From Allium sativum (lineage: Eukaryota > Streptophyta > Magnoliopsida > Asparagales > Amaryllidaceae), in the NCBI GenBank assembly GCA_030737875.1, contig CM060918.1, forward strand, positions 772,514,552 through 772,578,551: a stretch of DNA of 64,000 nt. Direction: 5' to 3'. Within the stretch, counting starts at the first letter, position 1. Each line of letters starts with the position of its first letter. The position numbers were made by a program, and so were the translations under genes. The notes beneath the pieces were generated by a model. The model saw only the letters and a program-made list of their open reading frames with translations, ran no database searches and was not told the origin of the DNA. Below, piece after piece: positions 23,693-36,116 of this stretch.

Positions 23693-26600
23693 ATGACATC
23701 ACGATCTTCTCGAAGACTTAAGGGTTTGGAAGATGAAACTTCGGAACTCTCACCATTCCTGACTGGGTCATCTAACAATTCCGGTTCAGTGGGCAATGAG
23801 CTTAAGACCTCAGAGGTTTTCACCCATTCCCAGCATGTAAGCCTGTCTATTGCACCCGACCAGGGTGCGCAGTCAGAAGGACCACAACTGTTGGCCGAGG
23901 GAACAGCCGAGCTAGTAATACCAGAAGGGGATGGAGTTATAGAAGTAAACCCTGAGAGAGAAGAGGATGTAGATATAATGTGGAAAGACATTCTCGAGGC
24001 ACCGAATATGATGGCGGATGCCTCCGTAGTCGACTACTCGTTGGATTCAGTACCTTCGCGGATGGATGTAGCTACGTTGAGGCATATGTATAAGAAGTAT
24101 GACATACCTTATGACGATGTCTGCATCACTGAAGAGCGTGATAGGGCGCATATGCCTTCAGAAGGGTACACTGCCTGGAACAGGCATATGTGATTCAAGG
24201 TATGTGCCTTCATCATGCGGGTTCATTTGGGATATGCTGTACTACTTTCGCTTAGCGCTGACACAGTTTCAGCCGACGTGTATGCCTTCCTGCTTGGTAC
24301 CTGCATCTTGTTCATGGAATACCTGCACAGAGTATCAAATTGGAAGGATATCCAGTTTCTTTTCTAGATGAAGAGGAGGTCTACTGTCGCGCCTTCCCTT
24401 GTCTACATGAGGCATAAGCCAACACCCGATTTATCCTGGGGGCATGAAGCAGACATAGAACTTTTAAGTATGATTGGTTTTATGTTCATTTCCCCTAGGA
24501 TTCATGAGGGGACGGCTGACCGAAAGTAAGTTATTCTTTCTTGCCTTGGGTTCGTAGTTAGTTGAGTCGTAAGCCCAAGACTAACTCGACGTTTATGTGG
24601 GAGGCTTCCCTCTCAGCCTTAAAGGCAAGTTGTATCAAGAGCGGCTTCAAACGCTGAGGGTTATCCTAACTGAGGCCAGCACTACCTAAAATATATTTAT
24701 CGACCATCTACTTCGTCAAACGGGCCTATTTCTAATAGGTTGTTCAATAGGTCGTCTGGGCATTGCTGGAGAAGGAGAAAGAGTGAAAGCTGAGGACGGA
24801 AACAGTCCTCCGGGTCAACAATGGAGAGTGCCCCTTGTCGTGTCCAAATGACGTAAGGTCACAAGATCTCAGTGTCGATAATGAGGAGATACCTACCAAC
24901 GAAGAGGGTCTGCAGAAAACCCCTGTCTCGTCTCTAACAGTTGAGACGAGGTCAAGAGCGTTGCCCAGGCCGGTTTCTCTAGTTTCTACATCTGGGACCA
25001 CCGCATCGCTAGAAATGGAGGGATAATTTAAAGAACTTGGACAAAGTCCCAATAGTGTTAATAATGTCTTGGTCGAGTGATATAAGTACCGGAAGCCTTA
25101 CGTTGAACGTTGGGAGGTCACCCCTTCTAACGGGCTAAAATCTATTCTGTGGAAGGAACACTTAGGAAACAAACTCATAACACTACATGACATAGCATTT
25201 GTTTGCATGTGTGGAATGTCGATTCTAACCTTGAATTTCTCCGTTCATGTGAAATGGTTAGAGATGGCGACAGAGATCGAGGGTGAGAGTCCGGAGGTCA
25301 CCCGCCATAGAAGTGCGGGGTTGTGAGTGGTTTCAGAAGTGGCACAAACTTTTATTTTCACACCTCCTCGTTCTTATGACCGCAATGGTGATTAACGCTA
25401 AAGAGACCAACCCCAACACTCAGAATCTCCACCACCCCTTATTCGATCATCGGGAACAGGCTCAAAGCACGAAACCATAAGCACAAGACAACAGACATCA
25501 ACAATTTCTCCTTATGTTCCACCCGTAGCGTCTAAGATCGTATATGCAAGTAAGGAGTTGGTGCCTGGAGAGTGGAGACACATGAAGAAGATAGTAGCAA
25601 AGAAAGGCCTAACGTTTCCTAATATGTCGGCGATCACACAACTCAGGGCGAAGATAGAAAAGAGATACTTAAGAAGTCCTTCCCTGGCATCTACTTTGAT
25701 GAGCTGATGTGGCTGTGAACATTCACTAGATCCTATAGGGTGTGGACAAAGACGTGTATGACAAATTGTACGATGTCTACTTTCAATACAAGGAAATGTA
25801 CACATATGCAAAGAAACTCTTGGAACTGATTCACAACAAGAATGTAGAACTCCAGGTTCTACGGTTGGATTTCCCTGCTGAGTGAGAGGGAGCCTCAAGA
25901 ATCGGGAGGCTGAATTGAGTAAGACAATGCTCCATTTGATTTATTTCTATGTATTCGAGTAACATGTTTATGTGCTAACTCTCTTATTGTTGAAACAAAT
26001 GAGGCGGAGAGAGAGCTCAAGAGGGTCAAGGATGAGGCGAAAGAGGCCCGAGAGTCATTTAAAGATACTATAGCATCAGTCTCAATTAAGAATATGGCTT
26101 TTAAACATAACAATAAGGATTTTTCGGGAGTGAACATCCGATTGGTGAAAGAGAACGAGGAGGTACACTAGCTTCGTAAAAGCAATGAAACCCTGGATGA
26201 GGAGAACAAGAAGCTGAAAGAAGAAAATGAGCGGGCGTAGCGGCTCGTTAATGAAAATAACGAGCTTAAAAAGCTTTTTGACTTGAAGAACGCTGAGCTC
26301 GAATAAGCTAGGATGGAGAAGGAGGACGTTGAGGCCTTGTACAAGGAGGTGCTAAGCCAGGTGGACAACGTAAAAGTCGAGCACCAAGTCGAGGTGGAAA
26401 GGCTCAAAGTTGAGATTGCAGAGGTTGAGTACAAAGTGGAGGCATCATTGTAACCATCGATTTGGGTTTGTATGTCAAAGCACTTCGATTATACAGAATT
26501 TCATGGGTCGACAATTATCCCCGAACCTTGGCTCTGACCTGGGAGAGGCTGGTGGAGTTCGAGGCTAGGCAGCGGTAGGTAGCCTCGGTCGATGAATTTG

Positions 26601-26978
26601 AGTTGAGTTAGGTGTAGAGGCTTGAGTTATTAACTGAGGAAGAGAGCCAGGTGTTGGCTGAAGGGAGGGTGTTGTGGAGAGAGGATGCCAAGTTGGAGAG
26701 GATGGCGCAACTTGCTGCGGCAAAAGGGAAGTCGTTAATCACTGAGAGTGTGGTACTTGCTCACAAGTATAAAGAAGGAAGCTCTCGGTAGCAAGCTGTC
26801 CCATCTGCCTCTACAAAGTGGTCCGCCGATCCTAGACCCCATTGTTACTGAGTATGATCTCGATTATCCGGGGCTGGGACACAGAGCTTCTGTTCAGCCA
26901 ACCCTTGAGAGCACTGTGCCTATCGAAGCCATACCGCGAATGTTGGAAGGTAAAACCTTATTCTCACAAGTGCTTTGA
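23693..26978 (+). pseudogene. Broken antisense additional ORF of Tat-like element (gypsy-type transposon domain, coiled coil)
   Basis: An intact first segment of 166 codons starts MTSRSSRRLKG and ends SEGYTAWNRHM. This resembles the start of plant proteins with the so-called putative gypsy-type transposon domain, found in additional ORFs of Tat-lineage retrotransposons. From 24194 homologous-looking sequence continues in other frames (DMLYYFRLALTQFQP, then AFLLGTCILFMEYLHR), showing frameshifts. Around 25750-25870 and 26000-26450 the sequence reads as Glu/Lys/Leu-rich coiled coil with scattered stops. The last segment (26748-26978) ends near the E insertion. It lies opposite to the F pol fragment. 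The function of these proteins is unknown, and this copy cannot encode a full product. Confidence 0.6.
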
Positions 26979-27090
26979 AGGATGGTAAAACGAAGTCGAA
27001 GTAGACTAACTTGTCTTCTCCTTCATCGTACAGATACCTCTAGAGCAGAGGTGATAATGGGTTTCGCACCAACAATGCATGCAATTTTTG

Positions 27091-27758
27091 GAGAATGGAA
27101 TTTTGATGACAACAATCTTGTTTCAATTATTAACACTATTGATTAAAAAATATATACTACCATCTTTATCCAGAATATATATAAATATATATGCAGGAAT
27201 TATATACATATGGTATAGAAGACTGTACAGTTTAAGAGATTCAAGACTCACGAGAACCAAGATATCAAGATTTCAAGAGCTTAAGAATATCTAAGTAATA
27301 TAGTATAGATAATATGTAAAACTCGGATTAGCATTTTCATTTTCTGTTTTCAAATTCTATTTTCAAAACATTTTATTTTCAAACTCCTTTCTAAAACGAT
27401 TTCAAATTATTTTAACTTATGTTTTCAAATATATATATATATATGTATTTGTTATATAGTTTATAGTTTATAAATTTTTATAATATATATGTTTATAATA
27501 TATAGTTTTATAGCTTCATATTATATAATTTTATAAGTATATTTATATTATATATTACTGTGTTTTTATATGTTTTTTACACTTCGCAAAATTCATTTGA
27601 AACACTAGTTTGATTCAAGAATTTCCAGAATATATATAGTAATTTAAACACTTTAAAAACAAAATATGTTTTAAAACTCAAAAACCTTATATATGTCGAC
27701 ATACAATAATGGACATGTTGACATGTAACTGTTACAATTTTAATTTTCAAAAAGGTGT
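27091..27758 (+). repeat. E left LTR, first part
   Basis: Aligns with 42876-43490. It is interrupted after GGTGT (27754-27758) by element B and resumes at 39364. Confidence 0.85.
27754..27758. repeat. Left target-site duplication of B (GGTGT)
   Basis: GGTGT directly before TGAAACACCCC; repeated at 39359-39363. The uninterrupted E right LTR has AGTGT at this point. Confidence 0.93.
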
Positions 27759-28873
27759 TGAAACACCCCACCTCCGTTAGGGTCACTCTCAAAGGGAATG
27801 CCCTAATTTTGGTGGAGGTTTATAAGTACAAGTCACAGATATACAAGACAGATATAAGAACACATATTTGTAAATAGCGGAAGAACAACAAACTTTATTT
27901 CACAAAGTCAAATACGTGTTACAACAACATCCTTTTCAAAAACATAACATAACACTTTCATAATCTGTCTTGAGTACATTATTTTTAAAGAAGCATAAAT
28001 AAAACATAGATAAACTGCCAAAGCCCCATAGTGGATTGTCCAAAGCCATAGTTCAAAACAGGAAAGTCCAAGCAATACATTTCTCTTCTTCAAGCTGGAT
28101 GTTGAGGCTGGTCAAGCTGCTGTGTTCCCTCCCTGAGGACCTGGGGGGGGGGAACGGAAGAAAGAAGACGAAAGAAAAATAGAGTCAGACATAAAGCCTG
28201 AGTAAGTCTAGTACTACTTTGTCTATGAATAAAGAACTGGGTATGATAAGTAATAACAAGAAGTGGGCAAACACCATAACTTGGTTAAGTTGTCTAGGGT
28301 CGAATATACTATCGTACCCCATGTTGATCTCTGAACCCATATACTAGTTTCCGGATTTGCACCCTATAATCAGGGTGATGTGATCCATTCTATGATGATC
28401 GGCTCCTACTCGCATAGTTACATGTGTCTTACGGCCCCCGATGTCTGTAGTTACCTATGCTGGTCCCACCATGGGGTGTATCAAGTCCCATAGTGGCTAC
28501 CCGACACAACCTTAGAGTGCACAGTTATGCTGCTGGTGTCCAGTGCCTTATTTTTCTGCTCCGGAGTGTGTGCACGCCCGCACTCCGTTAGAACCTACAC
28601 TGCTACACCACCGCCGTCGCTTTGACCTCTTACAATCAGCCCAGTAATCGTGCCCCACCCTGCCAAGTTTCAGGGTATCCTGATACACCTTTTAGGGTTA
28701 CTGCTGAAAAGGGTCCCCCGTTACTAGGTTTTCTATCTCTAGCCAACATGCTAAGTTGGTTAAGTGTTTCTAACCTAACCCCCACCAGTCCGTTTAGTTT
28801 AGCATGTTCCATTTTGATTAAGTCTTTAGTCCACTTAATCCTAACAATCCTGACTCAGCCTTAATTGTCTTAT

Positions 28874-28977
28874 TAAGGCCCTGACCTCTCACATTAGACA
28901 GGTATTGTTGTGGCTGCCTGTTGCCGGTTGGTTCCGGGCAGTCTTACGCCACAACTCAGTCTAACCTCGGGTCCTTA
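28874..28977 (-). other. Twin-hairpin copy 1 in B 3' LTR
   Basis: In element sense this is the downstream copy. The middle stem is GTTGTGGC with GCCACAAC and the apical part is CCGG-AACCAA-CCGG. The GAGGTTAGACT and TCTAATGTGAGAGGTC blocks match family A. Confidence 0.75.
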
Positions 28978-28988
28978 TTGGGCTCCAT

Positions 28989-29088
28989 GTTTAACCTCTC
29001 ACATTGGATAGGTATTGTTGTGACTACTGGACAGCCGGGCGGTTCCGGGCAGGTTTACATCACAACTCAATCCAACCTCGGGTTAAAC
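28989..29088 (-). other. Twin-hairpin copy 2 in B 3' LTR
   Basis: The outer stem is GTTTAA with TTAAAC, the middle stem GTTGTGA with TCACAAC, and the apical part CCCGGAACCG...CCGG. It is about 11 nt from copy 1. Confidence 0.75.
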
Positions 29089-30413
29089 ACATCGTATTTT
29101 CTACATTTACATATCTTGTCATTCTTCTTTATTTATATGTAAATATTTGCGGCCCATTATTAAGTAAATGGTGTAAAGGTTACACCAATCATGGGCCCAA
29201 CCCATACTTGAATTTGGGCCCTTTTATTTTATATTTTCATTCATTAATTAATTTTAACCCAACGTTATTTTCCCCCGTTTTACACGTTCGTTCATATATA
29301 TTGGGCTTAGCCTTTTAAAGCCCAATTTAGCCATGCGAAAGGGGAGGCTTATGGCGTATACACAAAGAGGGGAAGGTGAGCGCATGAACTTGCAATACGA
29401 CGTTGGAAATACAAAATAGAAATTGGTGTACTTGCATAGTGGTAACATAGGTGACATGAATCAAAGCATGTGAACTTGCATAGGTTTAACTACAACATGA
29501 ACCTATATTCTTATTTAGGCATATTGTCAAACATGAGCATGTCGTAAATATTTCTAGCATGAGCATAGCATAATGTCAAACATAAGCATGGCATAAATAC
29601 TTTTGGCATAAACATAAACATGTCATGTTCATAAGGTTTCTACATGTTTACAAAGGGGATACTTTGTTACCAACACAAAAGCATAGTTCAACTTAATCAT
29701 GGTTTAAGTCCAATCACATAACGATGGTACAAACATACTTATGCATAAATATTCCTAATCATGGTGTTTGCTTTAAAACTTGCAAAAAGGGATTTTTGAG
29801 TCTAACCTAGCCATGTCTCATATATGTCATCATATAAACAAGATAGACTTAATCATGGATTCCAATTATGCCAAATATCATTCAAGGCCTAGCCATATTC
29901 ATAAATTTGCAAAAGCATGACTTAATACATGGATTATGGTATCAAAATTCCAACATAGTTTCATATGAACTATAACAACCAAACTTGTTACTTGCAAAAT
30001 GATTTATGCACAAAAATATACATCATGATGGCATAATCACAAAGCCCAAACTTGCATGAATTTCAATCAACTACATACATGTAGCTTCAACATAGATTAC
30101 ATAATTTGCGAAATATTCCAAATGTTTACTTGCATAGAACTACCGCATGTAGTTCTTTATAACATGAATAACATAATCCAAACGTATATAAATTGATAAG
30201 AACGCACAAATATGAAATACTTCCATTGCCACAATTCAAGCATACACATCAACACAGTTGTTTATTTATACCAAAGTAATACTCTACTTACAATGGTTGC
30301 GGCGAATTCTCTAATTAAGAGACACGATTCCTTTGTTGAATTGATTAGCTTTAGGTTGCTTGAATTGCTTTAGGCTTTAGAACTTTCTTCCTACTTCTCT
30401 CTCTAGTTGGCGG

Positions 30414-30440
30414 CTACTCTTTGTCGTTCCTCAGCAACAT
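30414..30440 (-). other. Short upstream ORF with strong start context (B 3' LTR)
   Basis: The context GCCGCCATG begins an 8-codon ORF (MLRNDKE) about 55 nt downstream of the TATA box. In the other LTR (38759-38785) the only change, CTG to CTA, is synonymous. Confidence 0.45.
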
Positions 30441-30492
30441 GGCGGCTATAATCTTATTTTGAATGAATAGATTAGGGTTTAGTCTAGGGTTG

Positions 30493-30500
30493 TTTATATA
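30493..30500 (-). promoter_or_regulatory. TATA box of B 3' LTR
   Basis: The minus strand reads TATATAAA. A telo-box AAACCCTAA lies at 30472-30480, just downstream in element sense. Confidence 0.65.
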
Positions 30501-30638
30501 GAGGTTAGGAATTGATTAGGACCCTTGATGTTGCTAGGTTAGATCATAGCCATTCATTAGGAAGAGAGACCAATAAAAATCCGCCACCTAGCCCTAATGA
30601 CAAAGCAGACCACAGAAATTCGACCACACACCGACCTG

Positions 30639-30740
30639 GCCAGCCAGGTTGACTGGGCTCGACCAGGTCGATACCCCTGTCGACAGGGCTGTGGACAGCC
30701 CTGTCGACATGGGTAGCCCAGGTCGACAGCCCAGTCGACC
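30639..30740 (-). promoter_or_regulatory. GTCGAC cluster upstream of B TATA (3' LTR)
   Basis: Four GTCGAC sites plus GGTCGA/GTGGAC variants lie within long inverted-repeat context (CCCTGTCGACAGGG). The same cluster is at about 38984-39085. Confidence 0.5.
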
Positions 30741-31013
30741 TGGGTGGCCCAGGCGGGTGTTCTTCCACCCTGGCCCAATGGGCCCGATTTTAAATTATTA
30801 TTTTATTCTGTTTGAATTTTAAATTTGATTCAAAACTTCCGAAGGCCATATCTTCTTCATACGGACTCCGTTTTTCGAAAACTCGGACTCTATTTCGCGT
30901 ATTTTTCCGAGACGAACGCAATGGCGTATCCCGTTTCCCTTAGTTCTTTGATTTGAATTTGATTATACTTTAATTCATAAATTTCACAGTTATAGAATTT
31001 TCGGGGTGTTACA

Positions 31014-31026
31014 TTCTCCCCCACTT
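31014..31026 (-). other. Polypurine tract of B
   Basis: The minus strand reads AAGTGGGGGAGAA directly before the 3' LTR. Confidence 0.88.
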
Positions 31027-31596
31027 AAAAGGATTTCGTCCCCGAAATCTTCAAGTTAGGAGGAATGTTTATCCTAACATCCAATCATCCATCTACTCAT
31101 CCATCAAACACGAGCATCCATTGTCCTTAAAAGACTTCTAATGCTTCATGATCATATGCAAAGTGTGTGTGTACATGTACTTATCTAATGCAAAATCAGG
31201 CGGTCTACTGATTCAGTTAACCTCCTTAATGCGAATTATGTAAGTGCCATGAATCCATTATGTATGCAAATTTTCCTATTCTTGATTCTACATGAGTGCA
31301 CAATCATTCAATACAAATGCAACATCCATATGACAACACATTAAAGTTCAACCATATACGAATACAAACATATAGGCATATGCAATATGAAGTGACTGAG
31401 CCGATCTAAAACCTAGATTGTGTGTGTATATGCAACCACGAGCAACCACTAGCAATCACTTGCAACCACTTGCAACCATCATCCATAACATGTTTCAACT
31501 ACATGTTTCCATCCAAAAAGATTCTATCTAAAAGATACGGTCGAGGAAATATACCTAAAAAGATAGATAAAAGCGCAACTTAAGGAAAAGGAAAGA
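31027..31596 (-). other. 3' untranslated region of B
   Basis: Non-coding sequence between the pol stop and the polypurine tract. It has CAACCACTTGCAACCA-type short repeats similar to those of family A. Confidence 0.6.
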
Positions 31597-34500
31597 TCAA
31601 GGATGTACCCTCGAACAGAAAAGGGTAGGCTGTGCGTATTTTAGCTTCAGTTTCCCAAGTCGCGTCTCCCTCTCGGCGTCGCTCCACTGAACTTTGACGA
31701 GCTTGACTTCGCGGTTGCGTAGCCTCTTCACTTCTGTTCCTAAGATGCGGGTTGGAACCTTCCTTATGGTCGCTTCGCGTTCCACTTCGGCCTCTTCGAG
31801 TATATTTGGCTCTACCACTTCAGCGGACTCATGATGACATTTTCGGAGATGTGAAACGTGAAAGACGTTGTGGACTCCAGCCAACTTCTCGGGTAGCTCT
31901 AATCTATAGGCCATTTTCCCAATCTTCTCGATAATAGGGAATGGCCCTACGAATCTTGGCGCTAGCTTTCCTGTGGTTCCAAAACGAACAACGTTCCTTA
32001 GCGATGATACCTTGAGAAAAACTCTGTCTCCAACTTCGAATTCAAGGTCGGTCCTCCTCTTGTCGGCATAGGACTTTTGTCTGTCTTGGGCCGTCTTCAT
32101 CCTTCTTCGTATTAAGTCCACTTTCTCTGAAGCCTCTCGGATCATATCCGGTCCAAGTATGAGCTTATCCGTAGATTCCCACCAACAAGTGGGCGATCGG
32201 CACGGTCTTCCATACAAAGCTTCGAAGGGCGCCATTCCTATGGTTGCTTGATAGCTGTTGTTGTAGGCAAATTCCACCAAAGGAAGGTGGTCTTCCCATG
32301 TCCCTCCGAAGTCGAGGACGCATAGTCTTAAAAGGTCTTCCAAAACTCTGTTCACTCTCTCTGTTTGGCCGTTGGTTTGGGGATGATAGGCTGTGCTCAA
32401 GCATAACTGCGTTCCTACTGCTTCTTGCAGACTCCGCCAAAACTCGCTGGTGAAGATGGGGTCTCGGTCACTAACAATGCTAGATGGTATTCCATGGAGT
32501 CGAACGATTTCCTTAAGGTAAAGTGATGCTAGGGATGAGGCAGTTCTTTTACTTTTGACAGGTAAAAAGTGGGCGCTTTTAGTAAGCCTATCCACTATTA
32601 CCCAAATACTAGTGTTGCCTCTCCTAGACCTAGGCAGCCCATCGATGAAGTCCATTGAGATGCTATCCCACTTCCACTGCGGGACCTCCAGAGGATGTAG
32701 TAGTCCGCCAGGCTTTTTCTGTTCCGCCTTAACCTGTTGGCACACCATACACTTAGAAATGAATTCTGCCACGTCCTTTTTCATGCCGTTCCAGAAGAAA
32801 GTCCTTTTTATATCTTTGTACATTTTATCTCCTCCTGGGTGTATCGTCATCTTGGAATGATGCGCTTCCTCGAGAACCTTCTTTACTAAATCTTTTATCT
32901 GTGGGACGCATAGTCTTCCGTCTCGCCTTAGCAAACCCCTATCGTCGATGGAGTATCGGTTGAGGTGACTTGAAGTCTCACCCCTAATTAGCCTATCAAT
33001 CATTTCTACAAGCTGAGGGTCTTCGCGTTGTGCTGTCCCTACTGAACCCACTAAAGTTGGGCGCACTTCGAGAGATGCTAGCAAGCCTGGTACGAAATCG
33101 GAGGAAGGCCTAAAGTCGAAGCTGGTTATAAACTCTAGGCTTTGTCTTTCAACAAACAACGGGCTTAGGGTCAATTTCTTTCGGCTCAACGCGTCTGCCA
33201 CTACGTTGCCTTTGCCCGGAGTATAGGAGATTTCGAAATCGTACGAGGCAAGAAATTCCATCCATCTTTGTTGCCTCAAGTTTTGATCCTTCTGCGAGAA
33301 AAGATATTTCAACGATTTATGGTCAGTGTAAAGTTCGAACTTCTCACCTAGGAGATAGTGTCGCCAAGACTTGAGCGCAAAGACGATGGCGGCTAACTCA
33401 AGATCGTGGGTTGGGTAGTTCTTTTCGTGCACCTTCAACTGCCTCCCGCCATAAGCTACTACCCTTCCTTCTTGCATTAAGACGGCGCCTAGCCCTGTCC
33501 CACATGCATCCGTATAAACAGTGAACATCTTGCTCCCATCTGGCAGCGTCAAAACTGGGGCTGTTGTGAGAGCCCTTTTCAGTCGTTGGAAAGCAAACTC
33601 GCAATCCAAGTCCCAATTAAACACTAGATTCTTCTTAGTCAATTTCGTGAGCGGAGCTGAGATTTTCGCAAAATCCCTTATGAATTTTCGATAGAAACCT
33701 GCTAGTCCTAGGAAGCTTCGGACCTCAGTCGCATTCCTTGGTGTCTTCCAATCCTGTACCGCCACTACCTTCGCAGGGTCCACCGCTAACCCTTGTTTGG
33801 ATACTATGTGCCCAAGGAACCTCACCTCTTCTCTCCAAAAGTGGCATTTGGAGAATTTGGCTTTTAGTTGATGGACTCGCAAAGTTTCCATGATTGCCCT
33901 TAAGTGTTGAGCATGTTCCTCTTCACTCTTTGAGAAGATAAGGATATCATCTACGAAGACCACTACGAATTTGTTGAGGAAATCTCTAAATACCCTACTC
34001 ATTAGGTCCACGAAGTACGCAGGTGCATTTGTCAAGCCGAAAGGCATGACAAGCCATTCAAAGAAGCCGTCTGGGGTTCTGAACGCCGTTTTATCGATGC
34101 TATCTTCAGCCACCCTTAGCTGATGAAAACCGGTTGCTAAATCGAGTTGGGAGAAAACAGACGCTCCTACAAGCTGGTCAAACAAATCGTCAATTCTAGG
34201 GAGAGGGTGCCTATTCTTTTTCGTTAGCTTGTTGAGTTCCCTATAGTCAACACACAGACGGAGTGAACCATCCGCCTTTGTAGCGAACACCACCGGAGCG
34301 CCCCATTCTGAAATGCTCCTCCTAATGAACCCCTTCTCTAGAAGCTCTTTAATCTGTTTACTGAGCTCTTTCCTTTCTCGTGGAGCCATATGTCTAACGG
34401 GCAACGCAACGGGCTTTGCATTATCTACAAGATATATGCGGAAGTCTATTTCCCGCTTCGGAGGCAAGCCCTTCACCTCTTCAAAGACATCCGGATATTC

Positions 34501-35928
34501 CCGGACCACTTTAACCGATTGCAAATTTTCAACAGAGGCATCTAGCGATTCAAGATAACTAAGCATAACCGCATACGAGGGATTACAAGATATTTCCAAA
34601 GTATTACCGAGCTGGGTTAGGAGCCTAACAACCCTTTTCTCACAATCAAGGATGGCCCCATTACTGGATAGCCAATCCATACCCAAAATCAAACCATACC
34701 CCGAAAAGCCCAAAACAAAGGCACTACATTGAAATTCTACACTTAGAATAGAAATTTTCAATCCCACACAGACCATAGACAAATGAGCTGGGCCCCCAAT
34801 TGGGTTTGAAACAATTAAGGGGTCCTCTACCATACTAGTTTCTAGGTGCAGAGATTCTACTAAAGCAGACGAGATAAAGGAGTGTGATGCGCCGGAATCA
34901 AATAAAGTGCGAACGGGGTGATCATAAAGATAAATTACGCTTTCTACAGAAGTATTTATACCTCGCTGCTGCAATGGTGGCGCTTCTAGCACATGAACCT
35001 GTGCCCCTGGGGTGGATCCAGCCCCCTGCCCCTGTCCTCGTTTCTTTGGGCAGTCCTTAGCCCTGTGGCCTGTCTGACCGCATGAAAAGCACCCACCATT
35101 CTCCTTGGCCTTCTTTTTCCGGCAGTCCTTTACTAAGTGCCCCACTTTGCCACAGAAATTGCACTTCCTCTTCTCTTTGTTGCCTTTTCCGCCTTTCTTA
35201 AAGTCTGTCTTCTTGGGCTGCAAACCCTCTTTCTTCTTGCCCTTATCCTCTTCATTCAGCAATGCCATTTGCACCAATCTTTCATACGTGGCTCCCATGG
35301 GTATATGGGTCATGGCCAAATTGTGTAATGGCTCATTCAACCCTTTGACGAAACGGAGAGCCTTCTTGTGCGGGGTGTTGACTAGGTCAAGCCCAAACCT
35401 AGCCAGCTCATCGAACTGATTCACATATTCTCTGACTGTCTTGTCCCTTTGCTTAAGAAATAAGAATTTTTCTAACTGCAAACTTCTTTCCGCATCTGAG
35501 AGAAATTTGGTCTCAAACCTAGCCCTAAAGTCCTCCCATGTCTCCACTGGTCTTTCAGCATTAGTGACTTCCCACCAGTAGGAAGCCTCGCCCTTCAATA
35601 GCCATACTGCCAGTTGTACTTTTTGTCTATCTTCTACCTCAAAGATGATGAATAGGTCCTCCGTTTCTTTCAGCCAACTTCTAGCTGCCACGAAGGACTC
35701 AGTTCCATGGAAATCCCTTCCTCCCATAGCTTTAAAATCTTTACATATCTTAGCAAAAGTGTTTCCCCGAGGAGGAGGTGGAGGAAAAGGTGCTGCTGCA
35801 GCTGGATGATTTCCTTCTGCTGGGGGAGGAGGAACGGTAGGACCTGGCTGAGTGGCCCTTGCTTCTAAGAAACGTCTAAACCAACCAGGTATTGGCACCC
35901 CTTCCGGCAAGTTAAGTTCTTGGGACAT
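31597..35928 (-). CDS. gag-pol: Gag-pol polyprotein of B (Tekay/Del-like chromovirus)
   Basis: A single 1443-residue frame. Gag is followed by two CCHC knuckles (residues 256-269 and 280-293). The protease has DSGAS with Asp344 (DSG rather than DTG, common in plant gypsy). Reverse transcriptase has Asp596 and FVDD (Asp660, Asp661). RNase H has Asp807, Glu844, Asp869 and Asp912. Integrase has H1024/H1030/C1060/C1063 and a DD35E triad Asp1093, Asp1154, Glu1190, then a GPF module near 1321-1332. All catalytic residues are present. The last about 25 residues no longer match the chromodomain of family A: the expected ATWE block is readable in another frame near 31668, so a small indel has shifted the end. 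The ATG at 35928 gives [10 protein letters not shown], matching [10 protein letters not shown] of A-right. It makes the capsid, protease, replication and integration enzymes. Confidence 0.96.
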   Translation of the reverse strand: MSQELNLPEGVPIPGWFRRFLEARATQPGPTVPPPPAEGNHPAAAAPFPPPPPRGNTFAKICKDFKAMGGRDFHGTESFVAARSWLKETEDLFIIFEVEDRQKVQLAVWLLKGEASYWWEVTNAERPVETWEDFRARFETKFLSDAERSLQLEKFLFLKQRDKTVREYVNQFDELARFGLDLVNTPHKKALRFVKGLNEPLHNLAMTHIPMGATYERLVQMALLNEEDKGKKKEGLQPKKTDFKKGGKGNKEKRKCNFCGKVGHLVKDCRKKKAKENGGCFSCGQTGHRAKDCPKKRGQGQGAGSTPGAQVHVLEAPPLQQRGINTSVESVIYLYDHPVRTLFDSGASHSFISSALVESLHLETSMVEDPLIVSNPIGGPAHLSMVCVGLKISILSVEFQCSAFVLGFSGYGLILGMDWLSSNGAILDCEKRVVRLLTQLGNTLEISCNPSYAVMLSYLESLDASVENLQSVKVVREYPDVFEEVKGLPPKREIDFRIYLVDNAKPVALPVRHMAPRERKELSKQIKELLEKGFIRRSISEWGAPVVFATKADGSLRLCVDYRELNKLTKKNRHPLPRIDDLFDQLVGASVFSQLDLATGFHQLRVAEDSIDKTAFRTPDGFFEWLVMPFGLTNAPAYFVDLMSRVFRDFLNKFVVVFVDDILIFSKSEEEHAQHLRAIMETLRVHQLKAKFSKCHFWREEVRFLGHIVSKQGLAVDPAKVVAVQDWKTPRNATEVRSFLGLAGFYRKFIRDFAKISAPLTKLTKKNLVFNWDLDCEFAFQRLKRALTTAPVLTLPDGSKMFTVYTDACGTGLGAVLMQEGRVVAYGGRQLKVHEKNYPTHDLELAAIVFALKSWRHYLLGEKFELYTDHKSLKYLFSQKDQNLRQQRWMEFLASYDFEISYTPGKGNVVADALSRKKLTLSPLFVERQSLEFITSFDFRPSSDFVPGLLASLEVRPTLVGSVGTAQREDPQLVEMIDRLIRGETSSHLNRYSIDDRGLLRRDGRLCVPQIKDLVKKVLEEAHHSKMTIHPGGDKMYKDIKRTFFWNGMKKDVAEFISKCMVCQQVKAEQKKPGGLLHPLEVPQWKWDSISMDFIDGLPRSRRGNTSIWVIVDRLTKSAHFLPVKSKRTASSLASLYLKEIVRLHGIPSSIVSDRDPIFTSEFWRSLQEAVGTQLCLSTAYHPQTNGQTERVNRVLEDLLRLCVLDFGGTWEDHLPLVEFAYNNSYQATIGMAPFEALYGRPCRSPTCWWESTDKLILGPDMIREASEKVDLIRRRMKTAQDRQKSYADKRRTDLEFEVGDRVFLKVSSLRNVVRFGTTGKLAPRFVGPFPIIEKIGKMAYRLELPEKLAGVHNVFHVSHLRKCHHESAEVVEPNILEEAEVEREATIRKVPTRILGTEVKRLRNREVKLVKVQWSDAERETRLGKLKLKYAQPTLFCSRVHP

Positions 35929-36104
35929 GCTGAAACAAAAAATGATAGATTCAAAACGAAGGATAAGAGATAGTTCCTATGGCTTTGGGGAGTGGACTTT
36001 GCCTTTTAAAAATAAAATAATATTTTTCTTTTAAAAATGCTTCTTTAAATTTCCTTTTTGAAAATAATTTTTTCAAAACTTTTTATCTTATCTGGTAAAC
36101 CTAT
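35929..36104 (-). other. Leader between PBS and gag start of B
   Basis: About 175 bp with T/A-rich tracts on the element strand and no ORF. Confidence 0.6.
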
Positions 36105-36116
36105 GCTCTGATACCA
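36105..36116 (-). other. Primer-binding site of B
   Basis: The minus strand reads TGGTATCAGAGC, two bases from the 5' LTR edge. Confidence 0.92.

Larger units (their letters stand above)
28141..30291 (-). other. Candidate LTR-internal intron (B 3' LTR)
   Basis: On the minus strand the donor is GTAAGT at 30291-30286. The acceptor CCCCCCCCCAG|GTCCTC ends at 28141. The exon after the acceptor begins GTCCT as in family A. It encloses both hairpins. Not tested by transcript data. Confidence 0.45.
27759..31013 (-). repeat. 3' LTR of B
   Basis: The plus-strand reading runs from TGAAACACCCC to CGGGGTGTTACA. It carries, in element sense, the GTCGAC cluster, TATA box, candidate intron with twin hairpins, and U5. 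It keeps 14 bp near 28534 that the other LTR lacks. Confidence 0.96.

Noticed and set aside
28622..28864. 80-codon ORF repeated at 36967-37209
   Set aside because: It is identical only because the two B LTRs are young. It is antisense to the element, within the predicted intron, and has no known motif.
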